NCBI GenBank assembly: GCA_033977485.1
Contig: CM066988.1
Coordinates: 50,839,649-50,903,648 of the forward strand
Origin: Hydrangea macrophylla
Taxonomy: Eukaryota; Streptophyta; Magnoliopsida; Cornales; Hydrangeaceae
DNA length: 64,000 nt
Direction: 5' to 3'
Under the pieces are notes generated by a model. It was given only the letters and a program-made list of their open reading frames with translations, was not told the origin of the DNA and did no database searches. Both the position numbers and the translations under genes were made by a program. The stretch's first letter is position 1. Every line of letters starts with the position of its first letter. Of this stretch, positions 22,530 to 34,734 are shown piece by piece.

Positions 22530-23132
22530 CTAATCCCATGTTCTTATTGAATTTGGCTCCAACGATTGGAGCCAATACTTCGCTTTATCTTTAAGTGAAA
22601 ACGGAAACAGGCGCATTTTCAATTCATCATCTGTTAAGTTCGGAATCTTTAACGTCGCACAAATACCCTGAAATTCGCCTAGATGATTATAAGGGTCTTC
22701 CTTAACACGCCCGTGGAATGACGGCAAGAGCGCAATAGTTGAGGATTTGATTTCAAAATGAGCTGCCGTCACTTCCGGCAATGCAATACACGACGGTGGT
22801 GTATAGGCCGTAGGAGTGAAATAGTCCTTTAATGGTGGTGGTGGGGGTATGTTAGGATTATCCCCCTCATTCCGATTATTCCCATTATTCCGGTTTTGTC
22901 CAAAATCGGCCATCGGAATAGGTTCGATTTTTATTGTTTTAGTTTTTCTTAAACGATTCCGCGTACTACGGATTTCTAATTCAAATGAAGATGACGGTTC
23001 AGGTGTGGACTCGTCGTCTAACATCAACCAAGCTCTCGAAGGTTGGGTTGATGACCTAAAGCCTCTAAGTGTGCGTTCAAGTTCAAGATTAAGCGGATTC
23101 AATTCAGGTTTAGTTGAACGAGTTCCAAACAT
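22530..23132 (-). pseudogene. Athila gag N-terminal part
   Basis: 200 codons from the ATG at 23132 to a TAG at 22530-22532. The first 100 residues are variable and contain an Asn/Gly repeat (NRNNGNNRNEGDN) and a proline run. The rest is the start of the retrotransposon gag capsid domain (LPSFHGRVKEDPYNHLGEFQ, FPFSLKDKAKYWLQSL). The following TAG stands where relatives have the Gln of WDQL, in the middle of the domain, and the next segment continues the domain in frame. I therefore read it as a nonsense mutation. Confidence 0.85.
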
Positions 23133-23612
23133 AAACTACGGACCAACTCAATAAAAAAAAAAAAAAAACAAAAATAACTACGCTAATAACCAAGCATGCA
23201 AGCACACAAGACTAATATGATGCATGAAATTATCCTGTAATGCAATGACCGCGTCAAGCCCAGTGCCCCGGGTTTCCTAGCTAATGCAGTGCTCACTCCA
23301 CACCTACCCTAATGCAAGTATTGCGTCTCAGCGCCCTGACTTACAGTGGTTGATGCGAAATTTAAAAACTTAGCGAATTTACTTGTTTTTGATTTTTTTT
23401 TATTGCAATTTTCTTTTCAGGTTCGCGTAAGCTCCGTTGGCGTGCACAGCTGCTCCACTCGATCTTGCTAGAATTGACGGTTTAAGATCTGCAGAAACAA
23501 GTATAATTTTAGCGACTCTAAAATGAAACTAAAGCAAAGAAAATAAAATGGAAACTAATATTTACTAACTAAGTAAATTATGATTCTAATAATTAACGGC
23601 AAAAATTATTTC
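23133..23612 (-). other. Athila 5' leader
   Basis: About 480 nt between PBS and gag ATG on the minus strand, including an A-run on + at 23153-23168. The leader is short for this lineage. No upstream frame is convincing. Confidence 0.6.
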
Positions 23613-23632
23613 AATCCCCGGCAACGGCGCCA
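23613..23632 (-). promoter_or_regulatory. Athila primer binding site (tRNA-Asp type)
   Basis: On the minus strand TGGCGCCGTTGCCGGGGATT starts 5 nt after the 5' LTR. This sequence is the standard tRNA-Asp primer site of Athila and many other plant Ty3/gypsy elements. It fixes the orientation of the element. Confidence 0.9.
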
Positions 23633-23637
23633 AAAAT

Positions 23638-25037
23638 TGAACTCGTCAGAATCAAGATATAAAAGTATGCTTATTTAGGCTTTACCTTCAAAAGATTTGT
23701 AGTGTGGAAAGTAAAGGTCGAACCCACAGAGATTGTTAACTTTTAATCCTTTAATTACTAAAATCTAATCTATCTAGCTATAAGAAAATCGAAAGTTGAA
23801 TTGATTTAGGTTTTAATTATCACTACTACTTTAAACTATGAATTAAACTATGAATTTATGTAAATAAGATCTAAAATTAAATCTAAGTAAACTTAAATGC
23901 AAACTTGGAAATTGATGTAAATATATGGAGATGGGATCTAGGATTACAAATCCACCACTAACTATGCATTGAGGGTCTATACTTCTTATTCTAAGTTCTA
24001 TGTTTTGGATAGTTATGATCTATTGTAGCTACAAGCCCAATAGTATCGTCAAGAAGATATCGTTAGTTTAATCTAAACATAATCCATCTACAGTTCACAT
24101 GAATCATCTACCTACAACTAGGGCGTAGCATAACTCATCTTTCCTAAGCATGGGTTATAAAAGAAGTAAACATCACAATCACATAAGCACCATTGTATGT
24201 AAATACTCCTATCAATCACAGATATCAAGGACTATTGAGTTCAATAAGTATAAGGAAAAATCTAAGACAAGAATAGATCCAAAGTGCTCTTGATTATTAA
24301 CATTAAAAACTGATTATATAAAATCCACCAACATACAATCACTATCCATAAACATAAAATCTTAGAATAAAGAAGCGTAGAATCCCCTTTTACATAGCTA
24401 GGGTTTCATTGAAACCCTAGATGAGCAGTTTAGTTGCTCATGGTAGGTGAAAGCATGAAGATAGAGTTGATGTAAGCCATTAGAAACCTTCCTCTTGCCT
24501 TCAAAAAGTGCTGAATGAATGTATTGGTGAATTGCTCTCAAGGTGTGTAACCCTTCAAAATCATAAAAACTAGATATATATAGTTTACAAAGGTTTTTAG
24601 AAGCCTCTTTCAATTCGTATTGCACTGAAACAGCAGTTATTTCCAATCTGGACGTCTTCCAGTCATTTCGTCTGTACAGGACTCCTTAGAATACTGAAAT
24701 ACGCAACTTTGGTTTTTACACATATCGCGCGAGCGGGTCGCGCGAGCGCGACATTGGGTACCTCGCGCGCGCGGATCGCGCGAGCGAGTTATTGGGGTTT
24801 CGCGCGAGCGGATCGCGCGCGCGATTCTCAGATTTTCGCGCCCGTGGACCGCGCCCGTGATGTGTCTTTTTCTGCTTCTTTCTTCCTGCTTTTTCACCTT
24901 GTTTATCCTGCTATACTTGTTTTCTTCTAAAACCTGATAGAAAATAGAAAATAAAGTAAAATTACATAAAAACAGGATAAAAACGACTAACAAATGTGAG
25001 TTAAGGCGTATAATTGGGATTTGTTCTCTCCTGATCA
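23638..25037 (-). repeat. Athila 5' LTR
   Basis: 1400 bp, near-identical to 8735-10134. In element orientation the CpG-rich array (24860-24724) comes first, a TATATATA stretch (24582-24574) about 140 bp later, and the PBS directly after the LTR. Confidence 0.95.
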
Positions 25038-25165
25038 TACAATAACTGTCTCAATCTCGCGGAGACGTCACAACATCTAAACACTCATTCTACACAGTCT
25101 CAAAGGGTTCTCTTACACGAACACCCAAATCAACTCGTTACACATGCTCAGCATCACAAAGATAA
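25038..25165 (-). repeat. right remnant of the split gypsy-type LTR
   Basis: This continues the LTR interrupted at 8734. GTCTCAATCTCGCGGAGACG here matches the sequence directly after TTCCACAGTGACC at 59945 in the intact copy. Similarity fades around 25150-25165, so the outer end of the old LTR is lost or diverged. Confidence 0.7.
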
Positions 25166-28100
25166 TCTCAAACATCCAATTATTCAAATTCTATAATTAT
25201 TGTGAATCACCTTTTGGTTTTCGCTCCTAATCACAGAATTTAGATCCTAGTAATGCCCAATTATAATTCCTATACAAAATTTACAAGTCATGAGCTAACC
25301 CCCGAATTGGGTCACTGAAAAACTGTCTCAGAAATTGATAAGAATAGTACCATCGCGTTAGACTCACCTCTAGGAGTCCGAATATGTAGCTTGTTTTGAA
25401 ATCCAACGTCAAATGACACATCGTTTAGCGTTGTAAGCGTCGTTGAGTTCTGTCGTAAACTTTCGTATTTTTTTCGATCTCTATAAATCTCTTGATTGAA
25501 TGAAGTAGAAGGAAGACTCTTGATGATAGGTGTCACTCCCATGTAAGTCAACACTTTATGTTTCTATTATAGCCTCCCCAAAGTTTTACTAGCTTTGCAT
25601 TTATACCCCTGCTAGTTATAAAACTTATTAAACTATCTCAAACTTAAATGGGTGTTTGTCTATGTCACATATGGGTCCCACAAGTAGTCCCACATAATAT
25701 TATGAAGTTCCTAATTAACATACTTGTGGATATCACAGGCTAGTCACGTTTTAACTTTTTCAAATTCAAAATACTAGTCGCCACTTAAATTTTAAAGAAA
25801 AAAAATTAAGAAACTATTTTAAAAGTAAACTGATCTTTTGGAAACTAGAAATTTCTAGGTCCGGGGATTATGGAATGAGAGGGGAAGGAGCCCGATGGAC
25901 TAAAGCACCCCCTCTCACCCTATCTTGTGATATGCCTCTACTCAACATCCTTTTTAATCAAATTATTAACCAAAGCATGCATTCAACTACTACATTACAA
26001 AAGCGTGTTGGAAAGGGTGTAAGATTGCTAAGGATAAAAGGCATGCAAAATCACATAATTCAAATAGCAGGCAAAAATGACATAGAAATAGAGAACGAGG
26101 AAACTTACCCGGAATCCAGCTGCGAAATAGGAATTGTACAATGCATACAAATAATAGGAAACCTAGAAAAGAGAGTCTCTAATCCATTTACATATATAAG
26201 GAATAACCCTAGTTTAAGGTGTCGTGCATGGAGTTGAAAATCAATAAAATCAAATGAATAAAAAAAATAAACTAGAGGAAAGATAGAGAGGCTTACCTCG
26301 GGTGAGCTACAAAACAAATGGTTAATCCACATGCTCGAATATAAATAATATAAAATTTCACTTAAATCTAACAAGAATGGGAAAGTTGACAAAATCATGA
26401 ATTCTTTCTAATTTGTTGAAGTCACAACATTCCTATAGATAGATATACAAGTCTCACCTAGGAGCTAATGGAATGTCCATATAGAGATGCTACAATCTCA
26501 ACATGATTAAAAGGAATCCATGACTAAACTCAGCCAAACCAATTATGGCTTATCACAATGCAAACAAATGTCCTAAATTACAAGAACCAATACATATGTG
26601 ATGATAATGAATGTATGAATATGAACAAGAACAAACTATTAATCATTCATTGGTTTAGATCATTTAGTCTCTGGATTTAAGCTTAATTAACTTGTTCAAA
26701 ACATGGTTTAAGTCTTGGGTAATGGAAAAAACATTTGGATCATCATTTACAAGGTTTATCAAATCTATCACACAATTTTAGAAATTACAGAAAAGGAATC
26801 AGATATTAAAAAAATAGAAACATCACCGTTTCCATGGCTTGATCTTAATGTTTTTTTTGATATGATGTGCCTCTACGAGTCTAGTTTTTGACCCAAAAAG
26901 AAATCAAAGATCAAATGGTCCAATATCCAGGAATTGGACCACAACCAGACGCTACTCAGAATTTATAAACTCTCTGTTCAGAGATCTTGTATGATTTTTT
27001 TTAAATAGTAAACAAATCAGAATCTCTTCAATCGTTTTAGGGGATCTTCTTAACTCCTTAACTTCATGGAAAGAATTATTTGAAGCTCAAAATCGTGGTT
27101 TAAGGCTCTGATCTAATCAATTTAAAACTGACTTACTGTTCTAGAATTTTTGACAGAGAGTATTTGGGTTGCAAAACCCATGACCAAGCCATGTTAACCA
27201 TAGAATCTCATCAAAACAAAAATTGCAGTGATATAGCTATGAATAAGGATAGATTCCGATTAGTCTCATCCAATTTCAATAGATCATGATTTAACTAAAA
27301 ATCTTTGATCATAGATCATCGTTGGAATCATTGCACCATTGTTGAATTGTCATTTCATTGTTGAACCCAAATCATCAAGCCATGAAAATTGGCTCTTCTT
27401 AAGCCTAATTCCTCTCTCAAGTTAATGATCCTTTAGGGATTGAGACCTAATTTGATTATCTCTCCTCCCAAATTATTGGTCCTTGGAGACTAAATATACC
27501 TAATCCACATGAATCTCAATGGAATATGGAGAGAATTCCATGAAACTTCAAATTGGAGGACCTAAATCATGAACATAGACTTGGATCCACCAATTGTGTA
27601 TAAATATAACTAAGATCAACTTTAATTCCCATGTAAATCATAAATTTACAAAAAATCAAGAGATCAACCTCAAGGGAATCAAATAAGATATTAGAAATCT
27701 TATTGACTATCAAGACAAGGGCATGAACAAAAGGAAAATAGTGTGACTAAAGAGAGAGGGAATTTTAAACTAAATTGATGATCCAAAGCAAATTTTCTCT
27801 TAAAAAGCTTATTTCAAACTTAATCCACGATCTACTAGATCTAAATCAACAAGTAGATGAGAATTCAATCACAATTCAAGTGGTGTGTGATGAAATGAGG
27901 TGGGAAGAGACTTTTTAAAATTGTGTAAAAGATCCTAGAATTCTATGAATTGTGATTGAATTAAGACTAAAGAAAAGTAGTATTAGAGGATTACCTCCAA
28001 ATTTCCTCAGATTTTCTCTTGTTTTGATGAAGATCTTCAAAGCCTTCAAGCTCTCCTTTAAGTTCTTCAAGCTCCTCTAATGGCTCCGTTTACAAATCTT

Positions 28101-28260
28101 CTTTCTAAATTCTCTATATCTGTCCAAATTGTTCAACTTTCCCCTTATCTCCCTTGTAATATTGGAGATATATATATAATATAAACCAGCCTTGAGAGGT
28201 TAATTTAGTAAATTTAGGGTACAAACCCATGTGTAATGGCATCTTTGTTTGTTCAATAAG
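25166..28260. other. decayed LTR-like sequence, no gene
   Basis: No coding region is supported. Phrases such as CTCACCTCTAGGAGTCCGAATATG (25363-25386) echo the CTTACCTCGAGGAGTTTGAATATC stretch of the 58073-60141 LTR, suggesting remnants of related LTRs. The part 27400-28100 is AT-rich with CT-rich ends resembling LTR sequence on the minus strand. A possible minus-strand TATA lies at about 28160-28180. Open frames of 80-130 codons here are low-complexity. Confidence 0.4.
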
Positions 28261-28269
28261 CATTAAAAA

Positions 28270-28385
28270 AAAATAGTCTGTTAGCAGACGACACTCGCTG
28301 AGTTGTTTGCGGTACTCAGTGAGTGCCAGTCCAGCACTCATAGACTGCCGGCATGGCAATCGCTGCCGGCTTCGCCGTGTGCCAC
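28270..28385. repeat. array of ACTCRSTGAGT palindromes
   Basis: ACTCGCTGAGT, ACTCAGTGAGT and a degenerate ACTCATAGACT follow one another, then two GCCGGC hexamers. On the minus strand the array is about 100 bp upstream of TATA-rich sequence at 28160-28180, again a U3-like position in what appears to be an LTR remnant. Confidence 0.5.
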
Positions 28386-28959
28386 CTCGTTCTCTGTATT
28401 TATATATACATATAGATTTTTTTAGTTTTGAAATTCTTTTTTCTTTGTTATTTTCTTTTCTTTTTCTTTTGAAATTCTTTTTCCTACTCTTTTTCATTTT
28501 CTTTTATAAAGTAACATCCATTTTTATTATATTTTTTTAGACTGATTTGATTATTTACTTTTCTCATACGTATTGTACACCCAAGAATTCCCCTGTTTCT
28601 CTCTTTCTTTCTCTTGAAAATTTTATCGATACTAAAGAACCTTCCAAAGAGCTTGAATCACTTTAAAGAACTTCAAATTACATCGGACAATGTCATCATC
28701 AGTTTGAGAGGTAATCATCCCCTGAATTCGACGGTTTGTCAATATTGAGGTGTCTACACTACTAATTATGCAACGTGTCTAATTCACTCTGACAAAGGTA
28801 TCCCTAACTTACCACAAAAGTGGTCTCTAACAATTAACATATTATTAAAGCAATACAATAATAACCACATAAGCCTTAATAAACATTTAGACATATAAGA
28901 ATTGTCCCACATAACTATCCCATTACATGGAGACCTGCCATTATCTGTCCCAAACTGGA

Positions 28960-29608
28960 ACTGCTACATTGGCTATATCTGGGTTCCCAACTGGACACCC
29001 CTCGACAACTGTTTGTACCCTAAAATCGCCAAGGGTTTTTGTGCCTGAATGAATTGGAGTGGGGTTGGATCTGGCTGGCCCAGGATTTGTTTGGAACTGA
29101 CCGGCCTAAGGTTGCAAAGGACGATCGGGCTCAAGAGGTAAAACATCACGTGTTTCAGAAGGGTAAGGCATAGACTCAAGTCTGATGGAGCCCGATAGGT
29201 GATGAAGGTCAAACACCTAGCGATCGGGCACCATATTTGGAATAAACAGTAACGGTGAGAGTTTAAGCCCGATTGGTCAAAAGCATGCATATAGTTATCA
29301 TAAGACTTATACAATTAAGAAGGAATGACAGGTGGCAAGTAAGGCAATCCGATGGGGAGAAAAGCGTGGATCACGGCCATGGGAGCCCGATGGTTGAATT
29401 GATTAGGCGGTTCTATCTTTAACTGTCACGACAGTCGTCATCCTAAAATTAAGGAAATAGAGTTCGTTTAGGAATGAATTTGGTCACATCCAGCTGGAGG
29501 TGGATGGCTAATCCTGAGGATTTTGAAAATTGTTTCAATCAAGATAAGGATAAGGAAAGAGTTTAAGATTGGGAAGGATTCTGCCATCCATATCTTTTAC
29601 TTGGGGTG
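28960..29608 (+). repeat. Tat-lineage Ty3/gypsy 5' LTR, U3 part
   Basis: LTR-like sequence that continues at 34735 beyond copia-1. It holds an array of degenerate GCCCGATCGGGC motifs (29121, 29188, 29221, 29266, 29347, 29384). The start at 28960 is approximate because the matching 3' LTR lies outside the window. The assignment rests on collinearity with the Tat PBS and gag further right. Confidence 0.5.
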
Positions 29609-29802
29609 AGAAGAATTGGGAAAAAAGATAATCATATTATTTACACTCCCAATATATATATATATATATAAGTTACAAGAATAAGTCAAGAACGAAAGAG
29701 AATAAACCAAAAAGGAAAGAAAATAAATGACAGTAATAAAGTGGTCAACATGATCTAAAATAAACTAAATCAATCCCGAAGATTAATCTACTAATTCCAA
29801 CA
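29609..29802 (-). repeat. copia-1 3' LTR
   Basis: 194 bp, matching 34539-34734 with few differences, including an AT-repeat length difference (ATATAT run at 29653-29671, shorter in the partner). Confidence 0.85.
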
Positions 29803-29815
29803 CTCCCCCTCAAGC
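29803..29815 (-). promoter_or_regulatory. copia-1 polypurine tract
   Basis: On the minus strand TTGAGGGGGAG directly precedes the 3' LTR start TGTTGG. It overlaps the pol stop codon (29810-29812). Confidence 0.7.
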
Positions 29816-32800
29816 TGGGGCAAAGACATTGACGAGACCTAGCTTGCTAAGAGATGATTGGAAAAGAGTAGGACCAATAGACTTGGTAAACATATCAGCA
29901 GTTTGATTAGATGAGGGAACAAAGCGTGGAGTAATAACACCAGATCGAACTTTCTCCCGAATAAAGTGAAATCGACTTCAACATGCTTAGTCCTTTCATG
30001 AAGAATAGAGTCAGAAGATAACAAAATAGCGGACTTATTATTACAAAATAAGGTAGATGAGTACGCTACTCGGAAACCCAACTCACTTAGAAGAGATCAA
30101 AGCCAGACAAGCTCACATGTGCCCTAAGCCATAGCACGGTACTCAGCTTCCGCAGAGGAACGCGAGACAACGGCTTGATTTTTACTCTTCCAAGATATAA
30201 GATGACTGCCACGGAAGGTACAAAAACCAGAGGTAGAACGCCTGTCATCCCTTGAGCCTGCATAATCCACATCTGTAAAACAGGAGAGACCTGACTGTGC
30301 TCCAACTGAAAAGAAAAGCCCAAGACCAGGACAAGTCTTATGGTACCGTAGGATATGGTAGACAGCATCCAGATGAGACGTATACGGTGAATGCATAAAT
30401 TGACTCACAACACTAATAGCAAAAGTAAGATATGGTCTTGTGTTTGTCAGATAGATAAGATGACCCACAAGACGCTGATACACTGAAGGGTCCGACAATA
30501 ACTCTTCCAACTCTGCAGTCAACTTAAGGTTTGGGTCCATAGGAGAAGATGCAGGTCTACACCCAAGCATACCTATGTCCTGGAGAAGATCAAGGCAATA
30601 CTTTCTTTGGGATAATGAGATACCTTGGCGAGACCTAGCAACCTCAATCTGAAGAAAATAATGAAGAGGACCCAAATCCTTAACATCAAATGACGTACCC
30701 AGATCACGCTTTACTTAGGCGATATTAGCTGCATCATCGCCAGTGATAATAATATCGTCAATATATACTAAGATAATGATACACCTCCTTTAAGACTGGT
30801 GATGAATAATACACATGTGATCTGAATGACACCGAATAAAGCCCATTCTAAGGACCACATCGCTAAATTGACTAAACCATAAATGAGGAGACTGCTTCGG
30901 CCTATAAAGAGACTTTTAGAGGCGACATACTTTCCCAGAACACTTCCCCTGAGGCCAAAATCTCAAAGGAGGATCCATATAAATTGTCTCTGTCAAATCA
31001 CCATTCAGAAAAGCATTTTTAACATCTAACTAATGAAGAGGCCAAGAAAAAGAAGCAGCCAATGAATTAATAAGATGAATAGTAGTCAACTTAGCCATAT
31101 GAGCAAAGGTGGCACCAAAATTCTTACCAGGGATCTGAGTAAATCCCTTGACAACCAAACGAGACTTGTACTAATCAATAGATCCATCTGCCAAATTTTT
31201 TAAGCTAAACACCCATTTACACCCAATAGTTCGCTCACTTACTGGAAGATCAACAAGCTCCCATGTCTGATCGCCCTGAAGATCATCCATTTTTGCTTTT
31301 ATAGCAGCCACCCACTTAGAATCCTGGAGAGCATCATGAACAGAGCGAGGAATAGAGACCGAGTAAACTAAACTAAGAAAGGATTGATAAGATCCAGACA
31401 AACCCTGATAAGAGATATACTTAGAAATAGGATGGTTAGTACTATTAGACAAAAGAAAGCGAGCAGGGGGGCAATGGTCACAGGTAGGATAACGAGGAGG
31501 AGTAATATCAGAAGAAACAACAAAAGGTAAGGGAGGAGGAGAGATACCCGAATCCAAAGAAGACGTTGGCAGGGGATCAGAGGGATGTGGACGGCGAGAA
31601 TAAACCTGTGATGGATCACTGGTGATAACATGAGGCAGAGAGTCACCGGTGGAGTCAAGAATAAGAATAGGCTTGGGTAACATAGAACCTTTGGACACAA
31701 CAGGCTCCACCGGTGCTTGTCCTATAGAAGGACCTAGAAAAAAGGAACATTTTCCAAAAAAGTAACATCCAAAGAGTGATATAAGTGATGAGTAACAGGA
31801 TCATAACAGCGATACCCCTTTAACATGGATGAATACCCCAAAAATATACAATGAATAGCTTTGTCATCAAGTTTAGTGCGGGTAGGACTCTTATTTTGCA
31901 CAAAACAAATGCACCCAAAGACAGGGGGCAAGAGAGGAAAGAGAGTAGCATCAGACTTGAGAATATAAAGTGGCGCCTTTCCTTTAAGGACACGATTGGG
32001 AGTACGATTAATTAGATATGTGGCAATAAGGACAGTCATATGCCAAAAATATTTAGGAAAATTCACACCATATAATAGAAATCTACTACCGATATGATGT
32101 GACGGTTCTTATGTTTTGCCACACCATTCTGTTAAGGAGTATAGGGACAGGTAAGTTATTACAAAATCTTATCTTTATTAAGAGCAAATCTAAATTCATC
32201 AGTTATATACTCCCGACCATTATCAGGCCGGATGTTACACACCACAGTATGATATTGGGTTTTAATCATTTATAGAAAATTTCTAAACTGAGAAAAGACT
32301 TCAGATTTTTTCTTCATAAGATAGACCAAAGTGCAACGAGTATAATCATCAATGAATGTGACATAATAATGGTGGTAAGACAAGGCCATGACAGGGCAAG
32401 GGTCCCGAACATCAGAATGAATAAGATTAAAGGCACTAGGTGCCCTATGCAATCGTAGAATATACGAAGTGTGAGTATGCTTAGATAATTCAGAAACCAC
32501 ACATTTGAATGAAAAATCCTTGCAAGCTTTATTTAACGGGGGAAACAACCAACACAAATACTGAAAGTTTGCATGTCCAAGACGAGCATGCCACAAGTCT
32601 AAAGTTTAAAGAGAAAATGCATGTTTATTAGAGTATAATAAAATAGAATTATTGGAAACAGGAATAACAGTAGCCTGCAGTCTGGAGGAGGACACCCAGG
32701 AAGACGCTAGAGTACCAAAGTAATAGAGGCCATCACGCTCATACCCCCTGCCATAAATCTTCTTCGAAGTCAGGTCCTGCAAGTAGTTAGAGGAGGGTAA

Positions 32801-34137
32801 GAACACAACAACACAATTGTGATCTTTTGCAAGGCGATTAACTGAAAGAAGATTATAGGCAAAATTAAGGACATAATAAATAGACGAAAGTATAAGATCA
32901 ATGGACAAACAAACACTTCCTTGATTATGAGCGGGAATGAAGGATCCATCTATAATACAGACTGACTGGATAACAGGAGTAAAAGAAGAGGAAAAAAATA
33001 GAAGACTCACCGGTCATATGATTATTAGCACTAGAATCCAGAATCTAAGTGGGATGAGCTGACTTACCATGAAGAGTAGTAGGAGTACCTATGGCAATGG
33101 CAGCCGTGGGTCTAGAGGAAAAAGAAGAAGCACCCAAAGTTTGTGACTGAAACTGAGATTGCAGCTGCGCAATCTGTGACTGAAGTTTCCCAAAATTAGG
33201 TGATGGTGAAGTGACCTCAACCACCGCACCAGTATGAGGGGCACCCTTCCCAAGACCAACAGGAGGTTGGCTCCTAGCATACTACTATCTAAATTGTGGA
33301 TGAAGATCAAAATAGCAATCAATAGTATGGCCAGGCTTACGACAGTGTTGGTAGAAAAATGAGAGCCAGTGGGACGAGGGTCCGAAGGGGTAGTAAATGC
33401 CATCTGATCAGGAACAGATGTAGGACCAATCACAAGAGGTGTAGATACAATAGGATGCCAGCGCTCATCACCATCCATAATAGAAAATGCCTCAAATAAA
33501 GAGGGTGAAGGAACTGTACTGAGGATCTGGGTTCGAAGGGCCTCAAACTCGGGATTTGGACCCATCAGGAACTGGTATGTATGACGACGGTCAAGACACT
33601 TTGACTCAACAACTAGCACCATCATTAGAAAAAATCAGTAATAGGCTCATACTGAGCGAGCTCCTCCTACCGAGTTTGTATATACCCAAAAAAGTTAATG
33701 ACAGAGAGTCCTAAGGCAGTCTGGTAAGCATGCGAGATATCCTGATAAAGCTCAAAACTACGAGAATCATTGTGAGCATGAGCATACATATTATTTAGGG
33801 TAGTCCACAGTTTCAAAAATAGTACGGTGGTACATGAACATATTATAAACCTGCTCGTCCATGGAAAAAATCCACCCAAAAATACTGCAATTTTCGTTAT
33901 ACCATTCCTCATACTTAGGATCGAATTCTCTTGATGATTTCTCCTTGCCGAGTAACCACCCAATTTGCGCTTGCCTCCAAGGAAGAGGTGAAAAGAATTA
34001 GACTAGGCATAGAAATTTTTGCTAGTCAATAAGACATTGGTAACACGCTGAGCCAATGTAGTATGTGAAAGCGAGAGATCAGGGCAAGAAGCCAGGACAG
34101 TCAAAAGAACATCCTTATCCGTACCAGAAGAGGCCAT
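29810..34137 (-). pseudogene. copia-1 gag-pol polyprotein, degraded
   Basis: The start ATG is at 34135-34137 (MASSGTDKDVLLTVLAS); the end is a TGA at 29810-29812 after LVNVFAPA. In order: gag pieces (34137-33670), a linker and protease-like part (33010-32606), integrase with the HARLGHANFQYL zinc-domain start (32596-32270) and later integrase (32066-31734), a Pro/Ser-rich linker to the RT start (31710-31171), the RT end and RNase H (30675-30124, with DVDYAGSRDDRRSTSGFC and SSAEAEYRAMA), then the C-terminal tail. TAG or TAA stops and several frame changes separate the pieces. RT around 31170-30680 is the worst region. Non-functional. Confidence 0.85.
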
Positions 34138-34345
34138 AGAGATACTCCAAAAAATAAGTCAAAGAACTGCCCGTAAAACACTACAGCAACAAGAGACAAA
34201 GCCAGAAGAACTCGGCAAACAAACAACCACAGCTAGATACTCAGCTAAAGGAAATGGGCAGCCGGACACTCACAAAGCCCAAACCAAAAACAAAGAGCAC
34301 AAAGGTGGCTATAATACATCACAAGCTACCCAACAGGGGTAGAAA

Positions 34346-34411
34346 AGCAGCCGAGGGCTGCTGGAACAGAGCCGAAGGCTCTGTGATGTGCGACTAGGCC
34401 TACGGGCCTAG
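34346..34411 (-). ncRNA. three consecutive perfect stem-loops in the copia-1 leader
   Basis: AGCAGCC-GAG-GGCTGCT (34346-34362), AGAGCC-GAA-GGCTCT (34368-34382) and CTAGGCC-TACG-GGCCTAG (34394-34411), given as + strand. The stems are 7, 6 and 7 bp with 3-4 nt loops. They lie between PBS and gag ATG of the genomic RNA, where packaging and dimerisation signals of retroelements are found. The function is inferred; the pairing is direct. Confidence 0.5.
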
Positions 34412-34525
34412 TGTGGGCTGCGGCTAGGTAAAGAAAGACTACTGGTGGAGGTGCAACGGTGGAGGAGAGGTTGTAGCTATGGTTGGTAGAGGAGGTGGGC
34501 TGCAGCTAGTGGCTAGGTCTTTGGT

Positions 34526-34538
34526 GGCTCTGATACCA
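34526..34538 (-). promoter_or_regulatory. copia-1 primer binding site
   Basis: On the minus strand TGGTATCAGAGCC abuts the 5' LTR. It is complementary to the 3' end of initiator tRNA-Met, the usual copia primer. Confidence 0.9.
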
Positions 34539-34734
34539 AGAAGAATTGGGAAAAAAGATAATCATATTATTTACACTCCCAATGTATATATAAGTTACAA
34601 GAATAAGTCAATAAGAAAAGGGAATAAACCAAGAAGGAAAGAAAATAAAAGAAAATAAATGACAGTAATAAAGTGGTCAACATAACCTAAAATAAACTAA
34701 ATCAATCCCGAAGAATAATCTACTAATTCCAATA
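34539..34734 (-). repeat. copia-1 5' LTR
   Basis: 196 bp. Its minus-strand start TATTGGAATTAG is a mutated TGTTGG. It contains a short duplication of GAAAATAAA relative to the other LTR. Confidence 0.85.

Larger units (their letters stand above)
8735..25037 (-). mobile_element. Athila-lineage Ty3/gypsy LTR retrotransposon, nested in an older LTR
   Basis: A 16.3-kb element on the minus strand. Its order is 5' LTR (23638-25037), tRNA-Asp type PBS, leader, gag-pol (23132 down to 17481), a CpG-rich array and probable internal promoter (17281-16998), a post-pol frame (14881-13594), a second post-pol frame (12824-12066), PPT and 3' LTR (8735-10134). The flanks are CACAA on the left and TACAA on the right, a 5-bp target duplication with one transition. 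Lineage is assigned from the pol sequence type, the PBS, the large size and post-pol coding. Both LTRs are exactly 1400 bp and nearly identical by eye, so insertion is recent. Coding is broken by TAG codons and one frameshift. Confidence 0.93.
29609..34734 (-). mobile_element. copia-1: Ty1/copia retrotransposon with short LTRs, degraded
   Basis: A 5.1-kb element with LTRs of 194 bp (29609-29802) and 196 bp (34539-34734). The 3' LTR begins TGTTGGAATTAG on the minus strand, preceded by a PPT. The PBS TGGTATCAGAGCC (initiator tRNA-Met) is next to the 5' LTR. The flanks GGGTG and GAGCG share three of five bases and may be a decayed target duplication. It sits within the Tat 5' LTR. The polyprotein is broken by many stops and shifts. 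Confidence 0.85.

Noticed and set aside
17481..23132. TAG codons in Athila gag-pol as programmed readthrough
   Set aside because: They fall inside the gag domain and inside RT, not at a gag-pol boundary, and stand at positions normally Gln; nonsense mutation is simpler.
26105..26398. 97-codon minus frame
   Set aside because: Hydrophobic low-complexity translation in decayed LTR-like DNA; no homology recognised.
28114..28497. 127-codon Lys-rich minus frame
   Set aside because: Low-complexity translation of an A/T-rich LTR-like segment, no domain.
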